A DNA stretch of 8,504 nucleotides, from positions 1-8,504 of the forward strand of contig JASHUH010000030.1 in assembly GCA_030040115.1 (NCBI GenBank). Reading direction: 5' to 3'. Both the position numbers and the translations under genes were made by a program. The notes under the pieces are model-generated. The model was not told the origin of the DNA, ran no database searches, and saw only the letters and a program-made list of their open reading frames with translations. Below are positions 1 to 7,134 of this stretch, piece after piece (the first letter of the stretch is position 1; every line of letters starts with the position of its first letter). This DNA comes from Acidobacteriaceae bacterium. Its GTDB lineage: Bacteria > Acidobacteriota > Terriglobia > Terriglobales > Acidobacteriaceae.

Positions 1-2
1 CC

Positions 3-290
3 CATCACCTTATCCCGGTGATGGCTTCCCGAAACTCAAAAACCAATGTCGTCTCGTACTCGTTCCTGCCGGGCCAGAGCATGAACTTCCCCAATCGGAA
101 ATACCATCGCGTCGAGGTTCGTTCCGCATTTCCGATTCGTGTGCTGACCGGGCCCTGTCACGAGGAATATGTCGTTCAATTCTCCTGTGATAGCCAGCCG
201 GGCGACGTCTTTATTACCGACCGGCGCAGCAAGCCGCTTTTCGGCACGCCCCAGGCAAATCAGGTGACCATCACCGAAATCAAGAAATAA
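3..290 (+). CDS. Hypothetical protein, C-terminal part (5' end open at window edge)
   Basis: I do not recognise this protein. The frame has no stop between the window edge and its TAA at 288-290, so the true start may lie outside. Internal starts are GTG at 18 and ATG at 21, with no visible ribosome binding site, although little upstream sequence is available. The roughly 90 visible residues alternate short polar and hydrophobic stretches, as expected of a small beta-rich domain. Landmarks are LPGQSMNFPNRKYHRVEV, a segment around TGPCHEEYVVQFSC with two cysteines close together, then GDVFITDRR, and a lysine-rich end (ITEIKK). There is no membrane segment in the visible part. The two cysteines could form a disulfide if the protein is exported. 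The antisense frame (36-344) is also open, but the plus-strand frame has the more protein-like composition. Confidence 0.5.
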   Translation, partial: HHLIPVMASRNSKTNVVSYSFLPGQSMNFPNRKYHRVEVRSAFPIRVLTGPCHEEYVVQFSCDSQPGDVFITDRRSKPLFGTPQANQVTITEIKK

Positions 291-363
291 ATAAATCACT
301 TTGTTGGCTGCTTTTGGATCGGGGCGGCCGGCGCTGGGCTGCATTCGAATGCTTTCCTCCTCC

Positions 364-387
364 AGCCGGCATCTTGATCAACCGGCT
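364..387. repeat. Inverted repeat with nested palindrome between two genes
   Basis: Perfect 6-bp arms AGCCGG (364-369) and CCGGCT (382-387) are separated by 12 nt. The spacer contains the 8-bp palindrome TTGATCAA (374-381). On the plus strand it is followed only by CTTTC, with no T-tract. It could therefore be a weak terminator of the upstream frame, an operator-like dyad, or chance in GC-rich DNA. It lies about 75 nt past the upstream stop codon. Confidence 0.3.
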
Positions 388-488
388 CTTTCAAGCGCCA
401 TACATCGGCCCACTGGCGCCTCTGGTGCGAGCGGACGAGGCGCAAGGCGCTCGACGCGCTACTGGTGCTCGAAGAGCGGCTCGAACGT

Positions 489-493
489 GAGGA
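489..493 (+). promoter_or_regulatory. Ribosome binding site deciding the start at 501
   Basis: GAGGA sits 7 nt upstream of the ATG at 501. This fits a Shine-Dalgarno site for that start. The upstream alternative in the same frame, GTG at 465, has no such site and would put a charged 12-residue tail in front of a clear signal peptide. Confidence 0.7.
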
Positions 494-500
494 TGGCTCC

Positions 501-1787
501 ATGAATCGCAAACGCCTGCCATGGTCGGTATGCCTGGTCTGCATCTTCCTCTTCCTTACACCCGCACGGCTCTTCGGCGCCCAAGGCTATTTTCGGGTCG
601 AGCAGAGGGCGGGGGTATGGTGGTTCGTCAGTCCTTCCGGCCAGCTTTTGATCTCTGCTGGCGTCGACAATGTTAGTTACGCGGGAGATTTGATCCACGG
701 GACCACGGTCCATCCTTATTTCGAGCATGTTCAGAAGCTTTATCCGACAGAGGACGCCTGGGCAAGGGCCGAGATCGAACGTCTTCGCTCCTGGGGACTC
801 AACAATCTCGGAGCATGGACCAGTCCTTTTCTATGGACCTATAAGACGCCCTATACGGTGATCCTTGACATTGCCGCGCGCTCCGGCGCGAACTGGCTCA
901 ACGGAACCCCGGTTGACGTTTATAGTCCGCAATTCGAAGCGATGGCGCGAAAAATCGCCGAGAAAGAATGCGCGCCTCGCGCTCAGGACCCGTACCTGTT
1001 GGGCTACTTCAGTGACAACGAGTTGCGCTGGGGGCCGGACTGGCGCAGTGAACAGAACATGCTCGCGATATATCTCAGTATGCCTTCGAACGCTCCCGGA
1101 AGGCAGCACGCAATCGCGTTCCTCAAGCGGAAATATTCAGGGGGCATTCAGCAGCTCAATCAGGCTTGGGGGGTGCATGCAACCAGTTTTGGCGAGCTCC
1201 CTTCCGACGCCAGAAACAACGCTTTCCAGGCGGATAATTCGGAGTTCCTGGGCATGGTCGCCCGGCGTTACTTCGAGGTCTGCGCCGATGCAATCCATGC
1301 TGCCGATCGCAACCATCTCTACCTAGGCGCGAAGTTTGCGGGAATGCCGCCGGATCCGGTTCTGCGGGCTTCGCATGCGGCGGACGTCGTGTCGGTGGAT
1401 GTCTACAATTTCGATCCACGCCCCATCGTCGAGCATATCTACAGCGTGACCGACCGTCCGATTCTCGTGGCCGAATTTGCTTTTCGCGCTGAGAATTCGG
1501 GCCTGCCCAACACACGCGGGGCCGGACCCAAAGTGCCGGACCAAGAGGCGCGCGCCCGTGCGTATGAGAACTACGTTACAGAATTGGGGAGTTTGCCTGC
1601 GGCGGTAGGTTACGAGTGGTTTGAATGGTGCGATGAACCAAAACAGGGACGCTTCGATGGCGAGAATTCAAACTACGGGCTCGTGAATATCGATGACCAG
1701 CCTTATTCGCAATTCGTGACTCAGGTCAAGGCTGCCAATCGCGAAGCAATATCTGTTCACCGCAAGCTGATGAACCGGGGCCTGTGA
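501..1787 (+). CDS. Secreted glycoside hydrolase, clan GH-A, agarase/beta-galactosidase-like
   Basis: This is a predicted exported retaining glycoside hydrolase of 428 residues. It starts with a signal peptide: basic MNRKR, a hydrophobic core at about residues 8-20, and probable cleavage near residue 27 (LFGA/QG). The mature N-terminus has YFRVEQRAGVWWFVSPSGQ followed by LISAGVDNVSY, a pattern seen at the start of agarase-like GH-A proteins. The segment GYFSDNELRWG holds an Asn-Glu pair (N173, E174) typical of the clan GH-A acid/base. ILVAEFAFRA places a second glutamate (E325) where the nucleophile is expected near the end of strand 7. The C-terminal YEWFEWCDEPKQGRF and NYGLVN segments fit barrel-end aromatic and loop residues that line the substrate site. 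Length suits a single barrel with no extra binding module. The start at 501 is preferred over GTG 465 because of the GAGGA site and the signal peptide. The family is inferred from motifs, and the substrate cannot be assigned from sequence alone. Confidence 0.8.
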   Translation: MNRKRLPWSVCLVCIFLFLTPARLFGAQGYFRVEQRAGVWWFVSPSGQLLISAGVDNVSYAGDLIHGTTVHPYFEHVQKLYPTEDAWARAEIERLRSWGLNNLGAWTSPFLWTYKTPYTVILDIAARSGANWLNGTPVDVYSPQFEAMARKIAEKECAPRAQDPYLLGYFSDNELRWGPDWRSEQNMLAIYLSMPSNAPGRQHAIAFLKRKYSGGIQQLNQAWGVHATSFGELPSDARNNAFQADNSEFLGMVARRYFEVCADAIHAADRNHLYLGAKFAGMPPDPVLRASHAADVVSVDVYNFDPRPIVEHIYSVTDRPILVAEFAFRAENSGLPNTRGAGPKVPDQEARARAYENYVTELGSLPAAVGYEWFEWCDEPKQGRFDGENSNYGLVNIDDQPYSQFVTQVKAANREAISVHRKLMNRGL

Positions 1788-1804
1788 ACGCAACGTAGAA
1801 CGGC

Positions 1805-1814
1805 GCCCCGGGGC
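1805..1814. repeat. 10-bp GC palindrome after the glycoside hydrolase gene
   Basis: GCCCCGGGGC is a perfect palindrome 18 nt past the stop codon, followed by TAAATTTACC. With no loop between the arms it cannot form an ordinary hairpin of full length. A role as terminator is therefore doubtful, and chance is likely in DNA this rich in GC. Confidence 0.2.
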
Positions 1815-1933
1815 TAAATTTACCCAAATCAACGGCCGAGCAGCGCGCAGGCCGGGGCCATGCGGGCGCGCCTTTCGTCTGTGGCGTGCATGAGGGCGTC
1901 TGGTGGCCCCGGCGCCCTGATAGCATCTTTCCT

Positions 1934-4102
1934 ATGAGTCGGCTCACGCTCACCGGCAGGCGCCACGCGGCGCTTTTTGCCGGCGATGCTTTCCTTATTT
2001 GTCTATTTCTCTGGGATACCGCCGCATTGCCGCAGGACGCGCACCAACTTTCGCCGGCGGAGCAAGCGCACATCGATGAAGTCCTGGAGAGCGTCGGCCG
2101 CGGCCACTCGATCGATCAAGTAGCCGTTTCGCCCGATGGCAAGCGGCTGGCGTGGGTCGAGGAAGAAAGTGAAGGCGAAGAGATTCGTGTCGCCGCCATG
2201 GGCGAACTGGACAAAAGCGAGCGCGTGACGGCCGCCGCGCCGGACGAGTCTTGCGACGAAAGCGAGATCGCATGGTCGCCCGATTCGGCCTCCCTGGCGT
2301 TTTTTTCGAATTGCGCGCGAGAGGGCGGACAGCCGGACTTGTATCTTTCCCAGCTTGACGGAAAGCCCGCGCGCCGTTTGACCGAGCTGCACGGGTACGT
2401 AGACGCCCCCGCTTTCTCGCCAAACGGACAAGAAATCGCTTTCCTTTACGTGAAGGGCGCCACGCGGCCGGCAGGCGCGCTGGCCGCCGAAACGCCGCCC
2501 GCGGGCGTCATTGGCGAGAACGACGTCGAAGTTCAGGGTGTCGCCGTGACCCGGATTGCCGCTGACGCGCCGAATGCTTCGCTGGTGACGCCCGCAAAAC
2601 TGCACGTCTACGAATTCGACTGGTCGCCAGACTCAAAGTCGTTGGCCTACATCGCCGCCGACCCGCCAGGCCAGAACAACTGGTGGGTGGCCAGACTCTA
2701 CACACAACTTCTCAATTACCCGGTTGAGAACCTCGGTGCGCCGAAGGCGGACCCGGGCAAGCCGAAAATCATTCTTGCGCCATCTGAAATCTCCGGGCCG
2801 CTGCACGGCCTGCAGATTGCCGTTCCCCGCTGGTCGCCCGACGGCCGATTGATCGCCTTCATCGGCGGCTTGATGAGCGACCAGGGAGTGACGGGCGGTG
2901 ACGTCTGGACGATCCCGGCTTCAGGGGGCGAACCGCGCGATGTGACCCCCGGCTGGCCCTCCACGCCGGCTTGGATTGCCTGGGACGGCGAGCGCCATTT
3001 GTATGTGGACGAGATTGCCGGCAGCGATTGCCGGCTCATCCGGCTTTTGCTGCGCGGCGACCGCGACGAACCCAACATCGCGGCCGCGGCCAGCCGCACC
3101 GTCTTCAGCTTCCCGGGCACAGTAGGCGACGGCCGCTTGGAGTTCAGCCTCTCCTCGACTGCCGACCACTCGCTCTTCGTTTTTCGCGCCAGCACGTACG
3201 ACCGTCCTACAGAAATCTATGCGGTGCGGTCTGGCGATGCGCGCGGGGCAGCTGGCGTCACGCAACTCACCCATCTCAATCGAGGCGTGGAGCCGGCGTG
3301 GGGCCGATCCGTCTCTGTGAATTGGAAAAACAACGGTATTCAGGTGCAGGGATGGTTGCTGCTGCCTAAAGGCTATGGGGAGGCCAAAAATCACCCGTCC
3401 GCCAAGTATCCGCTCCTTGTGGAAGTCCATGGCGGGCCGGCGTCGGCGGTCGTTCCCCGCTGGGAACGTGGCGATCCCCTCAGCCCCCAATCCTTTTCGG
3501 CGCTCGGCTACTTTGTCCTGGAGCCGAATCCGCGCGGCAGCTACGGGCAGGGCGAGGCGTTCACGCAGGCCAACCGCAAGGACTTCGGCTACGGCGACCT
3601 GCGCGACATCGTGGCCGGCGTGGAGGCGGTTGAGGCTCGCTACCCCATCGACGGCGGGCGCGTAGGCCTGGCAGGCTGGAGCTACGGCGGTTTCATGACC
3701 ATGTTCGCCATCACCCAGACGCACCGCTTCAAAGCCGCGGTGGCGGGAGCGGGCATCTCCGACTGGTTGAGCTATTACGGCGAAAACTTCATCGATCAGT
3801 GGATGATTCCGTTTTTCGGGGCCTCGGTGTACGACGACCCATCGGTCTACGCCAAAAGCTCCGCCATCGATTTCATCAAGCAGGCGCGCACGCCGACGCT
3901 GGTGGTGGTGGGCGACCGCGACGGCGAGTGCCCCGCGCCGCAATCCTTCGAGTTCTGGCACGCGCTGCGCGACCTGCACGTGCCCACGGAGCTGGTGGTT
4001 TATCCGAACGAGGGTCACGGTTTCGACAATCCCGCGCACCGGCGCGATGTGCTGGAGCGCGCCGCGGAATGGTTCGCCCGCTACATGCCGGCGGGCGGGT
4101 AA
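1934..4102 (+). CDS. Exported S9-family serine peptidase (prolyl oligopeptidase / acylaminoacyl-peptidase type)
   Basis: This 722-residue enzyme would hydrolyse oligopeptides by a serine mechanism, gated by a beta-propeller. An N-terminal export signal (basic MSRLTLTGRR, hydrophobic stretch about 14-34) suggests periplasmic or extracellular action. The propeller shows five PD40-like repeats with SPDG/SPDS/SPNG cores near residues 63-75, 111-126, 158-172, 228-241 and 298-312. The alpha/beta-hydrolase domain begins around WKNNGIQVQGWLLLP. It carries HGGP (499-502), NPRGSYG (532-538), the nucleophile elbow GWSYGG with S583, the acid D663 in GDRDGECPAPQS, and H695 in NEGHGF. The triad is complete and the length is normal for the family. 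The in-frame ATG at 1886 would add 16 residues before the signal peptide, so 1934 is preferred, but neither start has a clear Shine-Dalgarno site. Substrate preference (proline, acyl-amino acid or other) cannot be read from the sequence. Confidence 0.92.
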   Translation: MSRLTLTGRRHAALFAGDAFLICLFLWDTAALPQDAHQLSPAEQAHIDEVLESVGRGHSIDQVAVSPDGKRLAWVEEESEGEEIRVAAMGELDKSERVTAAAPDESCDESEIAWSPDSASLAFFSNCAREGGQPDLYLSQLDGKPARRLTELHGYVDAPAFSPNGQEIAFLYVKGATRPAGALAAETPPAGVIGENDVEVQGVAVTRIAADAPNASLVTPAKLHVYEFDWSPDSKSLAYIAADPPGQNNWWVARLYTQLLNYPVENLGAPKADPGKPKIILAPSEISGPLHGLQIAVPRWSPDGRLIAFIGGLMSDQGVTGGDVWTIPASGGEPRDVTPGWPSTPAWIAWDGERHLYVDEIAGSDCRLIRLLLRGDRDEPNIAAAASRTVFSFPGTVGDGRLEFSLSSTADHSLFVFRASTYDRPTEIYAVRSGDARGAAGVTQLTHLNRGVEPAWGRSVSVNWKNNGIQVQGWLLLPKGYGEAKNHPSAKYPLLVEVHGGPASAVVPRWERGDPLSPQSFSALGYFVLEPNPRGSYGQGEAFTQANRKDFGYGDLRDIVAGVEAVEARYPIDGGRVGLAGWSYGGFMTMFAITQTHRFKAAVAGAGISDWLSYYGENFIDQWMIPFFGASVYDDPSVYAKSSAIDFIKQARTPTLVVVGDRDGECPAPQSFEFWHALRDLHVPTELVVYPNEGHGFDNPAHRRDVLERAAEWFARYMPAGG

Positions 4103-4110
4103 AATGGCCG

Positions 4111-4130
4111 GCTCGCCATCGGTTGCGAGC
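4111..4130 (+). terminator. Possible weak terminator hairpin after the S9 peptidase
   Basis: Perfect 6-bp arms GCTCGC (4111-4116) and GCGAGC (4125-4130) enclose an 8-nt loop, 8 nt beyond the peptidase stop codon. The position suits a terminator. There is no following T-run (GGAGTCTATG instead), so it would not be a classical intrinsic terminator. Confidence 0.3.
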
Positions 4131-4380
4131 GGAGTCTATGAGAGAGAGTTTGCCGGCAGCTTGGGTTTGGGTGCGGGTTGAGCCCGTCCTGATACACTTT
4201 TTCTTTGGACTTTTTGCTTGGCTCGCGTGCCTGAAACGATCCATAGCCGGATTCGGGAAGGCAGGCGGTTGTGTTGATTTTTCGGCGGCGAGCCTGCGCC
4301 GGACAGGCAAGCGGCCGGCTCAATTCATCATCTCTGACGGAGTCGAAATGACCGTTCCGCAGTGCGATCGAGCGGGGCGG

Positions 4381-4385
4381 GGAGG
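4381..4385 (+). promoter_or_regulatory. Ribosome binding site deciding the lipoprotein start at 4390
   Basis: GGAGG lies 4 nt before the ATG at 4390. Although the spacing is short, it is the strongest Shine-Dalgarno match in the region. It directly precedes the start that yields a lipoprotein signal peptide. The in-frame ATG at 4348 has no comparable site. Confidence 0.65.
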
Positions 4386-4389
4386 ATTC

Positions 4390-7065
4390 ATGGGGCGGTT
4401 TTTTACGCTTGTTTGTTTGTTGTGTTTGGCCATTCCCGCCGGGGTTTCCATCTCTGGCTGCACGCGCAACCCGGCGGCCCAGTATTGTCCCGAGAACTCG
4501 GGCTACGATCTGAAAACCAGCCAGGTGGCTTACATTCTGTTGCAGCCCCAAATTACCGGCATCTCGCTGGCCTATGGGCAAACCATGCAGGTGCAGTCAC
4601 CGCAGGCCTACACATGCCTCCAGACTTCCGCCTCCGTGGGCTCCAGCAGTTACACCTACGGCACCACCAACAATCAACTGGTTGACATCTCGCCCACCGG
4701 ACTCATCTGCGCCGGCACTTGGAATCGCAACACCGGCGGCGGCATCGCCAATTACACGTATTGCAACGCACCCGTCCCGGAGCCTTCAACGAATGGGCTG
4801 CCGTACTCGGTCGCTTATGTCACGGCCACGGCGGATTCGATCACGTCCAATCCGGTCGCTGTGTACATCCACCCTACCATCACGTCCATTTCTCTTGTCG
4901 GGCCGCAACAATGCGTTTCACAAACCCAGGTGGCGCAGCTCGATGAGGAGGCTTGCTACGCCCAGAACGGCAAGCAGGTGCTCTTGTGCGCGCCTTCGTC
5001 CGTGACCACCTCCGCCTCGCCCAACCTGGCTTGCCCATTGCCTTATGTGAATGGCGTTAGCGGCGCCCAGGTGTCCCTGTCCTCGATACCGACCTGCGAA
5101 TCGACGATCGGGATCATGAGCTTCACCGCAGGCAACGCTCAGGTGGCTTCGATTAACTCCACCAATAACCAGATCACGGCCGAGCAACCCGGCACTACGG
5201 TGGTCACCGGCTCCATTGCCGGATCCGGTTCGGCGGCCGGATACTTTTCCACCTGCCCGCCGGAGTCGATCAGCGTGAAGCTGGCCAATGGGTCCACATC
5301 GGGAGCCATCAGCCAGGGCGTGGCGCAAAACCTTACCACTACGGTGTCCGACACCAACGGCAACCCGATTACCGGCCTTACGCTCACCTACCAGTCCACG
5401 AACCCTGTGGACATCAGCGCCGCCTCGGGCGGATCCATCACCACCAGCTTTCCTGGCGTAGCCTCGCTGTATGCAGTTTGCCAGCCCCCGACATGCAATC
5501 CGGCGCCCATCAATGAAATCGGCGTCAATGGCACGGGCCTGTCAATCACTTCGAACCCGGCGGACATCACCACCCCGGGAACGGCCAGCGATTACGTCTG
5601 GTTCGCGGCCCCCGGCCAGTCGCAATACTTTGTTCCCATTGAGCTGCTCACGGGAGCCCTGGGGACCAATGTGCGGCTGCCCTACGTGCCCAATTCCATG
5701 CAGATGGACCGTAACGGCAACAATCTGTACTTCGGCTCCGCCCACGAGCTGATGGTGTATAGCACTTCCACAGACGCCATCACCACACAGGCCACCAATG
5801 TGCCTGGTGTCGTGCTGGCGGTCTCGCCCAGCAATTCGCAGGTGCTCATCAACGACCAGGCCCGTCACCTGTTCTATATTTATTCCACCACCGGAACTAC
5901 GACCACCGGAACTTCGACCTCCAGCACCAGCCCGATCTCTTTTCCTGGGATGGGCAACGCCGCCGAGTGGACCCCGGATTCGCAGACGCTGTATATCACC
6001 GACAACGCCGAGCTGAACACGCCGGCGAGTTGCAGCACAACCGGACCGCTGCAAATTACCGGCCACACGGACACGCTCTACGTCTACAATACGAACACAG
6101 GCTGGAGCAGCTATCCGCTGCCGCCCAGCCCGCTGCCGCCCAGCGACCTCCCCACCTGCTCGACGCCGCCCAACGTGGCGCCGCCGATACTCCAACAAAC
6201 TCCCGCGATCATGATTCCCGGCGTGGGCGCATTTCTGCGCGGGGCGCCGGATACGACGCCCGGAGCCCCGTCAGGGACGGTGGCGCACACCTGGTGCCCG
6301 TCGGGGACGGTTGGAAACGCAGCCAGCATGACCTTCTATCCCGAGGGCGCCGCGGAGACCGCCGTGGAATCGGACGCGCTTGCCACGACGGTGGACGGTA
6401 GCCACATTCTTGGCGCCCAGTGGCTCAGCGGAGGCGGGATTACGCTCAACGATATCGGCGTCACCATCCCCGGCGCGACCGCCGCGAGCGGCTTCACTAC
6501 TCCCATCGCCTGCCCGGTCATCACCAATCCCACCACCGGAGTGCAGACGCTTTCGCCGCTCACCATCGGCACCACGTTGAACCCGGCCCAGACTTTAAGC
6601 GTGAGCGCGACCACTGTGGACCAGGTGGTGACCGGCTCCACGCCGGTGGCGGCGGGACAGACGCAGGGAACGAGTCTCGCCTTCATCACCTACTCGGGTT
6701 CGACGACCGGCGCCACCCTGCCCTATTATGTGCCGGTGGTGAGTGGGCCGGGAACGCTGAGCTACGTTCCGCTCACCGGCAGCTCAGCCATCACCGGCCC
6801 CATCGTTGGAGCCTTCAGCCCCGATAATACGACCTTCTTTGTTTCCACGGCCGGCGATAACATGATCCACTACATCACCATTCCCAACACCATTTCGACC
6901 TCCTCGGCGCCGACGGACACCAAGCAAGTTAGTCCCAACCTGCCGGCCTGCACGCCGGTTTCCGCCGGAGGCAATGACGCGGGCTGCACCTATCCGTCGG
7001 CGCCTGCGCCGGGGGCGGTCGTTCCCGCCACGGTGATCACCGTCAAGCCGCGCTCCGTGACATAA
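4390..7065 (+). CDS. Large cysteine-rich lipoprotein with bacterial Ig-like domains and probable beta-propeller
   Basis: This is a predicted 891-residue lipoprotein of unknown function. The signal peptide MGRFFTLVCLLCLAIPAGVS runs into the lipobox ISGC, with C24 as the lipidated residue, so it should be membrane-anchored. Residues about 54-160 and 164-301 look like Ig-type beta-sandwiches. The stretch SFTAGNAQVASINSTNNQ followed by GTTVVTGSIAGS (about 245-278) is typical of the bacterial Ig-like group 2 (BID_2) fold. A third Ig-like unit is likely near 302-365. From about residue 395 the sequence changes to propeller-like strands (NSMQMDRNGNNLYFGS, VVLAVSPSNSQVLIND, AAEWTPDSQTLYITD, GAFSPDNTTFFVSTAGDN). 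I count about 18 cysteines besides C24, suggesting several disulfides in an oxidising compartment. Thr/Ser-rich (500-513) and Pro-rich (576-585) linkers come from 15-bp duplications. The same frame is open upstream to before 3799, overlapping the peptidase gene, but that extension is Arg/Ala-rich and not protein-like. Such proteins are common in Acidobacteriota, often as uncharacterised surface proteins. Adhesion or carbohydrate contact would be guesses. Confidence 0.82.
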   Translation: MGRFFTLVCLLCLAIPAGVSISGCTRNPAAQYCPENSGYDLKTSQVAYILLQPQITGISLAYGQTMQVQSPQAYTCLQTSASVGSSSYTYGTTNNQLVDISPTGLICAGTWNRNTGGGIANYTYCNAPVPEPSTNGLPYSVAYVTATADSITSNPVAVYIHPTITSISLVGPQQCVSQTQVAQLDEEACYAQNGKQVLLCAPSSVTTSASPNLACPLPYVNGVSGAQVSLSSIPTCESTIGIMSFTAGNAQVASINSTNNQITAEQPGTTVVTGSIAGSGSAAGYFSTCPPESISVKLANGSTSGAISQGVAQNLTTTVSDTNGNPITGLTLTYQSTNPVDISAASGGSITTSFPGVASLYAVCQPPTCNPAPINEIGVNGTGLSITSNPADITTPGTASDYVWFAAPGQSQYFVPIELLTGALGTNVRLPYVPNSMQMDRNGNNLYFGSAHELMVYSTSTDAITTQATNVPGVVLAVSPSNSQVLINDQARHLFYIYSTTGTTTTGTSTSSTSPISFPGMGNAAEWTPDSQTLYITDNAELNTPASCSTTGPLQITGHTDTLYVYNTNTGWSSYPLPPSPLPPSDLPTCSTPPNVAPPILQQTPAIMIPGVGAFLRGAPDTTPGAPSGTVAHTWCPSGTVGNAASMTFYPEGAAETAVESDALATTVDGSHILGAQWLSGGGITLNDIGVTIPGATAASGFTTPIACPVITNPTTGVQTLSPLTIGTTLNPAQTLSVSATTVDQVVTGSTPVAAGQTQGTSLAFITYSGSTTGATLPYYVPVVSGPGTLSYVPLTGSSAITGPIVGAFSPDNTTFFVSTAGDNMIHYITIPNTISTSSAPTDTKQVSPNLPACTPVSAGGNDAGCTYPSAPAPGAVVPATVITVKPRSVT
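5887..5916 (+). repeat. 15-bp tandem duplication encoding a Thr/Gly linker
   Basis: Two adjacent 15-bp units, 5887-5901 and 5902-5916, share the core ACCACCGGAACT and differ at one base of fifteen. They are in frame and encode TTGTT then TTGTS (residues 500-509 of the lipoprotein), followed by more Ser/Thr. This is a low-complexity loop between propeller-like strands. Confidence 0.8.
6115..6144 (+). repeat. Perfect 15-bp tandem duplication encoding PLPPS twice
   Basis: CCGCTGCCGCCCAGC occurs at 6115-6129 and again, identically, at 6130-6144. It is in frame and gives PLPPS-PLPPS (residues 576-585 of the lipoprotein), a stiff proline-rich loop following the YNTNTGWSSY strand. Confidence 0.9.
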
Positions 7066-7118
7066 AAACGTCTCAGGAGAAACGGCCGCGGTCATCCAAC
7101 GGTCCTATCATCCACTTT

Positions 7119-7123
7119 GAGGG
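7119..7123 (+). promoter_or_regulatory. Probable ribosome binding site of rhmD
   Basis: GAGGG lies 11 nt before the ATG at 7135, slightly farther than usual. Another purine-rich stretch, AGGAG near 7076-7080, has no start codon at a suitable distance. Confidence 0.5.
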
Positions 7124-7134
7124 ATGTCTGACTC

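Larger units (their letters stand above)
291..500. other. Intergenic region, no recognised gene
   Basis: This 210-nt spacer separates the leftmost frame from the glycoside hydrolase gene. Short open frames cross it on both strands (for example 301-504 plus), but they are rich in Ser, Arg and Gly, match no family I recognise, and have no convincing ribosome binding site. It contains the inverted repeat at 364-387 and, at its 3' end, the ribosome binding site of the next gene. I could not identify a convincing -35/-10 pair. Confidence 0.5.
4103..4389. other. Intergenic region between peptidase and lipoprotein genes, no recognised gene
   Basis: This 287-nt region has two small GC-rich inverted repeats: 4111-4130, and GCCTG (4292-4296) with CAGGC (4304-4308) around a 7-nt loop. 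Between them is a T-rich stretch (about 4198-4218). The frame of the downstream lipoprotein is open across the whole region, with an in-frame ATG at 4138 preceded by GGAG and another ATG at 4348. I see no confident promoter or riboswitch. It most likely holds the peptidase 3' end and the lipoprotein promoter and leader. Confidence 0.5.

Noticed and set aside
465..500. A GTG start at 465 for the glycoside hydrolase, adding 12 residues.
   Set aside because: It would place a highly charged tail before the signal peptide, while the ATG at 501 has a well-spaced GAGGA site.
301..504. A 67-codon plus-strand frame in the spacer before the glycoside hydrolase.
   Set aside because: It is rich in Ser, Arg and Gly, lacks a ribosome binding site, and overlaps the start of the next gene. 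It is better explained as chance.
2921..4039. A 372-codon open frame on the minus strand, antisense to the S9 peptidase.
   Set aside because: It lies entirely inside a gene with intact catalytic motifs. Long antisense frames are expected in GC-rich coding DNA, and its translation shows no recognisable motif.
3799..4389. A very long open frame (3799-7065) that would extend the lipoprotein upstream into the peptidase gene.
   Set aside because: The first 304 nt overlap the conserved catalytic end of the S9 peptidase (D663, H695) in another frame, and their translation is rich in Arg, Ala and Gly. The GGAGG site and the lipobox support a start at 4390.
5542..6198. A 218-codon open frame on the minus strand, antisense to the lipoprotein.
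   Set aside because: Its Arg, Gly and Val-rich composition is typical of the complement of a Thr/Pro/Ser-rich gene, and the plus strand has a coherent domain organisation.
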